A DNA stretch of 11,805 nucleotides from Thaumarchaeota archaeon S13. GTDB lineage: Archaea > Thermoproteota > Nitrososphaeria > Nitrososphaerales > Nitrosopumilaceae. Location of the stretch: positions 1-11,805 of the forward strand of contig RHFA01000146.1 in NCBI GenBank assembly GCA_003724275.1, written 5' to 3'. The notes below the pieces were generated by a model that was not told the origin of the DNA, did no database searches, and saw only the letters and a list, made by a program, of their open reading frames with translations. Positions within the stretch are counted from its first letter, which is position 1. Each line of letters starts with the position of its first letter. The translations under genes and the position numbers were made by a program. Shown one piece after another: positions 5,732 to 11,805 of the stretch.

Positions 5732-6090
5732 GTTTTACACGCCTGTGAGACGATCTTGTCTAGAACCGACGTGATGTCCACCTCACGATCAGGCGGAACA
5801 TCACTACTTTTAAGCTCCCCGATCTTTTCGGCAAGATCAGACATCACACCAATGTCACGTGACTCCAGAACGCCCAAACCCTGGAGGAGGCTGACCGTAT
5901 AGTAGAGGCGCTCAATCTTTTCCCTGGACTGAGCGGCCTGCCTGTAATACGCGCCCCGGCTTATGCCTAGTCCGGGCCCCAGGCGGCGCCGCTGTCTTAG
6001 AATAATTTCAACCTGGCGCTCTGTAAACAGGGATTTTTTTATGATATGCCTGACAATGCCGTTAAACTCGTCCGCCTCTGGGTCGCTCAA
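5728..6090 (-). CDS. Small HTH-like protein, function unknown
   Basis: About 120 aa from TTG 6090, or 130 aa from TTG 6120. All-helical and basic in the middle. 'SLFTERQVEIILRQRRRLGP' resembles the first helices of a sigma/LuxR-type HTH, and 'SRGAYYRQAAQSREKIERLY' a recognition or dimerisation helix. The C-terminal third ('LLQGLGVLESRDIGVMSDLA' onward) is probably helical too. I recognise it only as similar to thaumarchaeal hypotheticals. A TATA-like GGTTTAATT (minus strand, centre about 6123) overlaps the TTG at 6120 and predicts transcription from about 6096, so TTG 6090 is preferred, with moderate confidence. It is the only gene here ending in TGA. It lies in the same direction as the membrane-anchored winged-helix gene, but a separate promoter lies between them. 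A transcription-factor role is inference. Confidence 0.68.
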   Translation of the reverse strand: MSDPEADEFNGIVRHIIKKSLFTERQVEIILRQRRRLGPGLGISRGAYYRQAAQSREKIERLYYTVSLLQGLGVLESRDIGVMSDLAEKIGELKSSDVPPDREVDITSVLDKIVSQACKT

Positions 6091-6118
6091 AGCTATACAA
6101 AACGATATGACTAGGGCC

Positions 6119-6127
6119 AATTAAACC
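6119..6127 (-). promoter_or_regulatory. Candidate TATA box for the small HTH-like gene
   Basis: The minus strand reads GGTTTAATT. Its position favours TTG 6090 over TTG 6120 as start. The 6128-6205 stretch beyond it is G/C-rich and shows nothing else. Confidence 0.4.
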
Positions 6128-6205
6128 TTGAGCGGCCACCCGGGCGCCCGCCCCCGCCGCGCCCCGCGAGGCCGGCCTGGCTCCCGGCCCGGCGGGCGAA
6201 CTAGA

Positions 6206-6213
6206 CTTTAAAG
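6206..6213 (+). promoter_or_regulatory. TATA box for the GGGP synthase-DP2 operon
   Basis: CTTTAAAG, centred near 6210 and about 30 bp before ATG 6240, isolated in G/C-rich DNA. DP2 overlaps the upstream gene, so this is the likely promoter for both. Confidence 0.6.
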
Positions 6214-6239
6214 CAGAGCGCCGCGGGCGGCGCGCCGAG

Positions 6240-7007
6240 ATGGCGGCCGGGCGGATCGAGCGCTACCTCGCCTCCGAGGCGAGGCAAAGGCGCGCGGCGG
6301 TTCTAGTGCTTGTGGACTCTGAGTCCTCCGGGGACGGGGACTCTGCGCGCCTCGCCGCCGGGGCCGAGCGCGCCGGCGCCTCGGCCATACTCGTCGGCGG
6401 CTCCTCGGCGACCGACCAGATCGGGATGGCCCAGGCCGTCGGCGCGATAAAGGCCGCAACGCGCCTTCCCGTGATACTCTTTCCCGGCAACGTCACCGGC
6501 GTCGTCCCGCAGGCCGACGCGATACTCTTTAGCTCCCTGATGAACTCGGAGAACCCCTACTTTATCACGCAGGCCCAGGCCCTCGGCGCGCCGAGCGTCC
6601 TAAAGTTTGGCCTCGAGGCGCTGCCGACGGCGTACCTCGTGGTCGGAGAGGGGACGTCGGCGTGGTTTGTCGGGGCCGCGCGCGGCATACCGCGCTCAAA
6701 GCCGCGCATCGCCGCGGCGTACGCGCTGGCCGCGCGCTTTTTGGGCATGCGCCTCGTCTACCTCGAGGCCGGCTCGGGGGCCGAGGCCCCAGTCAGCGCC
6801 GAGATGGTCCGCGCCGTGAGGGCCGCGTTTGACGGGACGCTGATCGTCGGCGGCGGGATCCGCGACGCGAGGACGGCGAGGTCGCTGGCCGGCGCCGGCG
6901 CCGACGCGCTCGTCGTCGGGACGCTCCTGGAGGGCTCGGGGGCCGCAGGCCTGCGCCGCCTCTCGGCGATCACGCGCGCGCTGCGCGGGGGGCGCCGCGG
7001 TGCCTAG
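6240..7007 (+). CDS. Geranylgeranylglyceryl phosphate synthase (GGGPS)
   Basis: Makes the first ether bond of archaeal membrane lipids, joining geranylgeranyl diphosphate to sn-glycerol-1-phosphate. The 255-aa protein is a TIM barrel of the PcrB/GGGPS family. Visible hallmarks are the N-terminal strand 'VLVLVDSE' (21-28) with the early acidic residue, 'AILVGGSSATDQ' (49-60), 'PVILFPGNVTGV' (77-88), 'YLEAGSGAEAPV' (174-185), and the phosphate-binding 'IVGGGIRDARTA' (202-213) and 'ALVVGTLLE' (223-231). ATG 6240 is well placed behind a TATA box. Its TAG stop overlaps the start of DP2 by 8 bp, so lipid synthesis and replication genes share a transcript. The longer form and 'YLEAGSGA' fit an archaeal GGGPS rather than bacterial PcrB. 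Secure. Confidence 0.94.
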   Translation: MAAGRIERYLASEARQRRAAVLVLVDSESSGDGDSARLAAGAERAGASAILVGGSSATDQIGMAQAVGAIKAATRLPVILFPGNVTGVVPQADAILFSSLMNSENPYFITQAQALGAPSVLKFGLEALPTAYLVVGEGTSAWFVGAARGIPRSKPRIAAAYALAARFLGMRLVYLEAGSGAEAPVSAEMVRAVRAAFDGTLIVGGGIRDARTARSLAGAGADALVVGTLLEGSGAAGLRRLSAITRALRGGRRGA

Positions 7008-10000
7008 CGCCGAGGCCCTCCTCGACGGCGTCGAGATGCCGCCGCGCCACCGCGCCTACTATGCGTCGCTGCGCGCCGGCACCGAGAGGGCACTCGAGAG
7101 GGCCAGGGAGGCAAAAGCCACGCTGGCCGACTCGACGCCCAAGATAGACGCCCTTTTGGCCTTTGACCTGGCCGACCGCGTCTCAAAGATGCTCGAGGTC
7201 GACGTCGCCTCGCGCCTGCGGGGCCTCCTCGAGGAGGAGGGCAAGGAGCGCGCGGCCCTCACGATCGCCCGCGAGATCGCCCTCGGGGCCCACATGCCGG
7301 GCGGCTCGTCCACGCTCGAGCGCCTCGACAGGGCCGTCAGGGTGGGCCTGGCCACGGTGACCGAGGGAGTCACGATAGCGCCCCTGCAGGGCATCGCCGA
7401 GGTCTCGATGGGCGAGAACCGCGACGGCTCAGAGTACCTCTCGCTGTCCATAGCCGGCCCGATGAGGTCCGCGGGGGGCACAGAGTCGGCCGTCACGATG
7501 CTCATAGCCGACCACGTCCGGCAGGCCGCCGGCCTGGGCAGGTACAGGGCCTCCTCGTTTGACGACGAGCCGGGCCGCTTTGTCGAGGAGCTGCGCATAT
7601 ACGAGCGCGAGGCCTCGAACTTTCAGTACCGCGTGACCGACGCGGACATCATAACGGTGATATCGAGCCTCCCCGTCTGCCTCGACGGCGTGGACACGGA
7701 CCCCTACGAGGTCGTCAACCACAAGGGCATGGCCCGCATAAGGACCGACCGCGTGCGCGGCGGCGCGCTGCGCGTCCTCAACGACGGCCTCATCGGCCGC
7801 TCCAAAAAGCTCCTCCAGCGCGTCGAGCGCTATGGCATATCCGGGTGGGAGTGGCTCGGCGGCCTCGAGGGCGCCACGCCAAAGCGCGCCGAGGGCGACG
7901 ACGACGACACGGCGGCGTCAAAGCGGATGCGCGAGGTCATCACGGGCCGCTCGGTCCTCTCAAAGGCCGGAACGCTCGGCGGGTTTCGCCTGCGCTACGG
8001 GCGCGCGTGCAACACGGGGTTCACGTCGGTGGGCATGCACCCCGCCGTCGCCGAGCTCCTCGAGCACGTCGTCGCCGTCGGCACGCAGGTAAAGACGGAC
8101 GTGCCCGGCAAGGGCGCGACGGTCGCCTTTGTCGACTCGATAGACGCCCCGACGGTCCGCCTCCGCGGCGGCGACGTCGTCAGGGTCCGCGACGCCGCGC
8201 ACGCCGCCTCGATCAGGGGCGCAGTCGAGGAGGTGCTCCACCTCGGCGACCTCCTCGTCTCGTTTGGCGACTTTGTCGAGAACGGCGCGACAATGCCGCC
8301 CTCGGGGTACGTCGAGGAGTGGTGGGCAGCAGACCTGCGGGCCAGGCTCGGCGAGGGGCCGGCCGGCGAGATACTCGCCGGGGGCCGGCCCTCGGCGGCG
8401 CGGGCCCTGGAGATCTCGAGGTCGTGCGGCGTGCCCCTCCACCCCGCGCACCTCCACTATTGGGACGAGATCTCGGCCGGCGAGCTAGACGCCCTCCTCT
8501 CGCCAGAGTCGCGCGAGGGCGGCCGCATCGCGTACGGCGCCTCCGCAAAGGAGACGCTAGAGCGCCTCGCGGTTCCCCACAGGGCCGAGGGGGCCTCGTG
8601 CGTGCTCGACGGCGAGGAGGCCGAGATATTCGAGGCCCTCCTCTTTGGGGCCCGCCCCGACGCGCGGGCCGCCGGCGGCACCGTCGAGGCGATCTCGGCG
8701 GCCTCGGGCGTGGAGGTCCGCCCAAAGTTCTCGACGTCCGTCGCCGTGCGCGTGGGCAGGCCCGAAAAGGCCGCCGCGCGCAAGATGAAGCCGCCGGCCC
8801 ACCTCCTCTTTCCGGTCGGCGAGGACGGCGGGCCGCAGCGCAGCCTCGCAAAGGCCGCCGCCGCAAAGGCCGAGTTCTTTGCGGACCTCTCTGACAGGAC
8901 GTGCGCCGAGTGCGGCGAGGCCTCCATCGCGGCAAGGTGCGCGTGCGGAGGCACGACGGCCGTCTCGGCAAAGTGCCCGCGGTGCGGGGCCGCCGTCCCG
9001 GCGGGGGGCTCGTGCGAACGCTGCGATCGCAGGGCCGTCTCGCACTCGCACCGCCGCTATGCCCTCGGGCCGGCCCTCGCCGCCGCGCAGGAGCGCGTCA
9101 GGGTCAGGGCACGCGAGCCGCTCAAGGGCGTCAGGGGCCTCGTCGGGCAGGGCAGGGTCGCCGAGCCCATCGAGAAGGGCCTCCTGCGGCAGGCCCACGG
9201 CCTCTATGCCTTCAAGGACGGGACCGTGAGGTACGAGGCGACAAACGCGCCGCTCACGCACTTTAGGCCGGCGTGGATCGGCGTGGAGCCCCCGCGCCTG
9301 CGCGAGCTCGGCTATGAAACCGACATTGACGGGCGGCCCCTCGAGGAGGCCTCGCAGGTCGTCGAGATGTTCACGCAGGACGCGATCATACCCGCCGGCG
9401 CCGCCGAGTACCTCCTCGGCGCGTGCAGGTATGTCGACGACGAGCTAGAGCGCCTCTACGGCGTGGCCCCATACTATGGCGCGAGGCGGCCCGAGGACCT
9501 CGTGGGCCACCTCGTCGTGGGCCTCGCGCCGCACACGTCAGTGGGCATCGTCACGCGCGTCATCGGCCTCGCCGGCACGCACGTCTGCCTCGGGACCCCC
9601 AACTGGCACTCGGCCAAGAGGCGCGACGCCGACGGCGACGCCGACGCGCTGATGATGCTCCTTGACGTGTTTCTCAACTTTTCGCGCGAGTTCCTCTCGG
9701 ACAGGATCGGGGGGCTCATGGACGCGCCGCTGCTCATACAGCCGTACGTCCTCCCGCAGGAGGCCCAGTCGCAGGCCCACAACCTCGAGGTCGTCAGGCG
9801 CCTGCCGCTCGAGTTCTTTGAGGCGACGCTCTCCGGCCCAAAGGCGACGGACGTGAAATGCGTAGAGACGGTCAAGTCTCGCCTCGAGGCCGGAGGCGCG
9901 TACGAGGGGTATGGGTACACGCACGAGACGTCCTCGCTGTCCGCGTCGGGGCGGCGCAGCGCCTACTCTGCGCTCGGTTCCATGGACGACAAGCTCGAGC

Positions 10001-10395
10001 TGCAGATACGCGTCGCCGACAAGATCAACGCCGTGGACACCGCCGAGATCGTCTCCAACGTCATATCTACGCACCTCGTGCCCGACCTCGTCGGCAACCT
10101 GCGCGCGTACGCGACGCAAGAGTTCCGCTGCACGAGATGCGGCGCAAAGTACCGCCGCATCCCGCTCTCGGGCGCCTGCACGGGCACGGCCGGCGGGGGC
10201 AGGTGCGAGAACGCGCTGACGGCGACGATAACGCGCGCGTCTGTCTCAAAGTACCTCAAGATGGCCACGCGCCTCGTCGAGGAGTACGACGTGGGAGCCT
10301 ACCAGCGCGGGCGCATCCGGACCATGGCCCGCGAGATAGAGATGGTCTTTGGGGACGGCGGCGGCAGCCAGACGGTCATGGGCGACTATGCCTAG
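7000..10395 (+). CDS. dp2: DNA polymerase D large (catalytic) subunit DP2
   Basis: Catalytic subunit of PolD (also called polC or DNA polymerase II large subunit), with a two-double-psi-barrel core related to RNA polymerase. It is 1131 aa, against about 1263 in Pyrococcus, with no intein. The catalytic motif 'KRRDADGDADALMMLLD' contains D878 and D880, equivalent to the active-site aspartates of the usual N-C-D-G-D-E-D motif. Zinc-binding cysteines occur as C635/C638, C647/C649, C659/C662 and C672/C675, and near the C-terminus as C1044/C1047 and C1060/C1069. The protein ends in 'QTVMGDYA' (1124-1131), a PIP-box-like PCNA-binding motif. GTG 7000 overlaps the GGGPS stop and is preceded by a G6 run at about 10-15 nt. 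ATG 7036 (codon 13), where 'MPPRHRAYYASL' resembles the N-terminus of other DP2 proteins, is an alternative. Its TAG shares CTAG with the glyA stop. Confidence 0.96.
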   Translation: MPSAEALLDGVEMPPRHRAYYASLRAGTERALERAREAKATLADSTPKIDALLAFDLADRVSKMLEVDVASRLRGLLEEEGKERAALTIAREIALGAHMPGGSSTLERLDRAVRVGLATVTEGVTIAPLQGIAEVSMGENRDGSEYLSLSIAGPMRSAGGTESAVTMLIADHVRQAAGLGRYRASSFDDEPGRFVEELRIYEREASNFQYRVTDADIITVISSLPVCLDGVDTDPYEVVNHKGMARIRTDRVRGGALRVLNDGLIGRSKKLLQRVERYGISGWEWLGGLEGATPKRAEGDDDDTAASKRMREVITGRSVLSKAGTLGGFRLRYGRACNTGFTSVGMHPAVAELLEHVVAVGTQVKTDVPGKGATVAFVDSIDAPTVRLRGGDVVRVRDAAHAASIRGAVEEVLHLGDLLVSFGDFVENGATMPPSGYVEEWWAADLRARLGEGPAGEILAGGRPSAARALEISRSCGVPLHPAHLHYWDEISAGELDALLSPESREGGRIAYGASAKETLERLAVPHRAEGASCVLDGEEAEIFEALLFGARPDARAAGGTVEAISAASGVEVRPKFSTSVAVRVGRPEKAAARKMKPPAHLLFPVGEDGGPQRSLAKAAAAKAEFFADLSDRTCAECGEASIAARCACGGTTAVSAKCPRCGAAVPAGGSCERCDRRAVSHSHRRYALGPALAAAQERVRVRAREPLKGVRGLVGQGRVAEPIEKGLLRQAHGLYAFKDGTVRYEATNAPLTHFRPAWIGVEPPRLRELGYETDIDGRPLEEASQVVEMFTQDAIIPAGAAEYLLGACRYVDDELERLYGVAPYYGARRPEDLVGHLVVGLAPHTSVGIVTRVIGLAGTHVCLGTPNWHSAKRRDADGDADALMMLLDVFLNFSREFLSDRIGGLMDAPLLIQPYVLPQEAQSQAHNLEVVRRLPLEFFEATLSGPKATDVKCVETVKSRLEAGGAYEGYGYTHETSSLSASGRRSAYSALGSMDDKLELQIRVADKINAVDTAEIVSNVISTHLVPDLVGNLRAYATQEFRCTRCGAKYRRIPLSGACTGTAGGGRCENALTATITRASVSKYLKMATRLVEEYDVGAYQRGRIRTMAREIEMVFGDGGGSQTVMGDYA

Positions 10396-11750
10396 CGCAG
10401 CCTGACATAGTCATAGGCGCCGCGCCTGCCCTCAAAGCAGTAGCGGGCCCGCTGGTGGCCCTTGCGCAGCTCGCGCGCGGCGCGCCTTGTCCTCGCCGCG
10501 TCTGCCCCGTCCACAATGACGGACCTTATGAGCCTGGCGATCTCGGCCATCTCGCCGCCGCGCATCCCCAGGCGCGTGACCTCGGAGACGCCGAGGCGTA
10601 TGCCGCCGGGCTTCATATAGTTGCGGCCCGCGCGTATGTCGCCCGGTATGAGCTGCCGGTTCACGATAATGTTGGCCCGCTCCAGGGCCCGCTCGACGGC
10701 GCCGCCGTCGGCGTGGTCCCAGACGTCGACGGCGACCTGGTGCGACTCTGTAAACCCGCGCCTCTCGCCGAGCACGCGCAGGCCCTGCGAGCTGAGCTCC
10801 TCGGCGAGGCGCCTGGCGTTGGAGACGACCTGCGCGGCGTACTTGCGCCCAAACTCTATTGCCTCCGCAAACGCGACGGCCTTTGCGGCCATGTGGTGTA
10901 TGTGGTGGCTGCTCGTCAGGCCCGGAAAGACGGCCCGCTTTATGGCCTCGGCATGCGATTTTGAGCCCAGGACGAGGCCGCCCTGCGGCCCAAAGAGCGT
11001 CTTGTGCGTGCTGAGCGTCATCGTGTCGGCCCCCTCGCGCAGGGGATCCTGGAACTTGCCTCCGGCGATGAGGCCGGCGACATGCGCTGCGTCATAGTTT
11101 ACGTGGACCTTGCGCGACCTGAAAAACCCGGAGAGCTCGGCGACGGGGTGCGGAAAGAGAAAGAGCGACCCGCCCAGCATTGCGATCTTTGGCAGGCGGC
11201 GCGCGGCCTTGAGCGCGCGGACCTTTTTCTTTGTCGCGTCGACGTCGATGGCCATCTCGTCGGCGTCAAAGGGGTAAAACTCGATGTCCAGGCCGTGCAC
11301 GAGGCCCGCCGTGCCGGCGTGCTCGCGCTTGCCGTGCGATATGTGGCCTCCCGCCGGGATCGACGGCGCGATCATCACGTCGCCGGGATCGCTGAACGCC
11401 GAGTATATGGCGAGGTTTGCCACGACGCCAGACGTGGGCCGCACGTCGGCAAACCCCGCCCTGAAGAGGCGCCTGGCCAGGCCCATGCACTCGACCTCGA
11501 CCCTGTCGATGTGCTCACAGCCCGCATAGACGCGCTCTCCCGGCCAGCCCTCGGCGTAGCGGTTGCCAAAGTCCGAGAGGAGGGCCTCGCGCACGGCCGG
11601 CGAGGGTATGTTCTCGCTGGCTATGAGCGGTATGGCCTCCGAGAAGAGGCGGCTGTGGTCGCGCAGCGCGCCAAAGACGCGCGCATACGCCTCCCTTGCC
11701 CTGGACCGCCCCGCCGGCCTCGCCGCCGGGCGCCTGCGCGCGCTCGCCAC
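10392..11750 (-). CDS. glyA: Serine hydroxymethyltransferase (SHMT)
   Basis: PLP enzyme that interconverts serine and glycine while passing a one-carbon unit to a tetrahydropterin. Numbered from GTG 11750 (452 aa): 'LIASENIPSP' (42-51) and 'NRYAEGWPGERVYAG' (63-77) are substrate- and folate-side motifs. 'RPTSGVVANLA' (104-114) is the PLP phosphate loop, D220 and H223 in 'NYDAAHV' contact the cofactor, and K250 in 'LSTHKTLFGPQGG' is the Schiff-base lysine. 'HHIHHMAAKAVAF' and 'GGIRLGVSEVTRLGM' are also typical. An upstream in-frame TTG at 11774 lies inside the TATA box (CTTAAATTGA, minus strand), so it cannot be on the message; GTG 11750 sits 26 bp from the box centre. The N-terminus is unusually rich in Arg/Ala. 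Archaeal pterin use is not readable from the sequence. It converges on DP2. Confidence 0.95.
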   Translation of the reverse strand: MASARRRPAARPAGRSRAREAYARVFGALRDHSRLFSEAIPLIASENIPSPAVREALLSDFGNRYAEGWPGERVYAGCEHIDRVEVECMGLARRLFRAGFADVRPTSGVVANLAIYSAFSDPGDVMIAPSIPAGGHISHGKREHAGTAGLVHGLDIEFYPFDADEMAIDVDATKKKVRALKAARRLPKIAMLGGSLFLFPHPVAELSGFFRSRKVHVNYDAAHVAGLIAGGKFQDPLREGADTMTLSTHKTLFGPQGGLVLGSKSHAEAIKRAVFPGLTSSHHIHHMAAKAVAFAEAIEFGRKYAAQVVSNARRLAEELSSQGLRVLGERRGFTESHQVAVDVWDHADGGAVERALERANIIVNRQLIPGDIRAGRNYMKPGGIRLGVSEVTRLGMRGGEMAEIARLIRSVIVDGADAARTRRAARELRKGHQRARYCFEGRRGAYDYVRLR

Positions 11751-11770
11751 GGGCCGCCCCCGCGCGCCTC

Positions 11771-11780
11771 TCAATTTAAG
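11771..11780 (-). promoter_or_regulatory. glyA: TATA box for glyA
   Basis: The minus strand reads CTTAAATTGA, with predicted transcription start about 11749-11750, coinciding with GTG 11750. The remaining bases to the window end are G/C-rich and show nothing further. Confidence 0.6.
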
Positions 11781-11805
11781 GACGGCGGCCCGCGCGGCGC
11801 CTGCC

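Noticed and set aside
8900..9030. Cysteine-rich stretch in DP2 as a sign of a fused or inserted domain
   Set aside because: Zinc-binding cysteine clusters are normal in DP2; the frame is continuous and no intein motifs are present.
9858..10964. 368-codon plus-strand frame spanning the DP2/glyA junction
   Set aside because: It crosses two well-supported genes in other frames, shows no domain, and has the Arg-rich composition of an out-of-frame G/C-rich read.
11748..11774. N-terminal extension of SHMT from TTG 11774
   Set aside because: The TTG lies inside the TATA box, so it would not be transcribed; SHMT homology begins well downstream.

Overview
The window is archaeal chromosome, most likely from a high-GC member of Nitrososphaerota (Thaumarchaeota), with a Cenarchaeum-like marine lineage as my best guess. 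The archaeal assignment is firm. Both subunits of the archaeal D-family DNA polymerase are present, with an Orc1/Cdc6 initiator and the ether-lipid enzyme GGGP synthase, and most genes have a TATA box placed for leaderless transcription. Crenarchaeota lack PolD. The finer placement rests on gene content and on small proteins that look like thaumarchaeal hypotheticals; I could not run a search. Nine of the ten genes end in TAG, and most of these stops lie in the tetranucleotide CTAG.

Layout. 12-1028 (-): a coiled-coil protein with a PD-(D/E)XK nuclease-like core, divergent from 1122-2546 (+), the PolD small subunit DP1. DP1 meets cdc6 (2543-3778, -) tail to tail, their stop codons sharing one CTAG. 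Next is a roughly 500 bp noncoding region (3779-4295) that I read as the replication origin. It has an AT-rich putative unwinding element, a polypyrimidine tract, four copies of an ORB-like core (GTGGAAA followed by G-rich sequence), two of them inside a perfect 39-bp direct repeat, and G/C-rich hairpins. 4296-4709 (+) encodes a small winged-helix-like protein. It overlaps tail to tail a 46-aa AbrB-type protein (4690-4830, -), a short gene that is easy to miss. 5034-5612 (-) encodes a membrane-anchored winged-helix protein and 5728-6090 (-) another small HTH-like protein. 6240-7007 (+) is GGGP synthase, overlapping 7000-10395 (+), the PolD catalytic subunit DP2. DP2 meets glyA (SHMT, 10392-11750, -) at a second shared CTAG.

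How it fits together. The window is a replication locus: initiator, candidate origin and both subunits of a replicative polymerase within 10 kb, resembling the clustering of cdc6, DP1, DP2 and oriC known in Pyrococcus. Beside the origin lies a set of four small putative DNA-binding proteins, one tethered to the membrane. The DNA of that segment (4796-5847) is about tenfold enriched in the pentamer ATCAC/GTGAT, often at 10-12 bp spacing and around two TATA boxes. This looks like a phased binding array for an unidentified protein, and it is the most novel signal here. GGGP synthase and SHMT are housekeeping metabolic neighbours.
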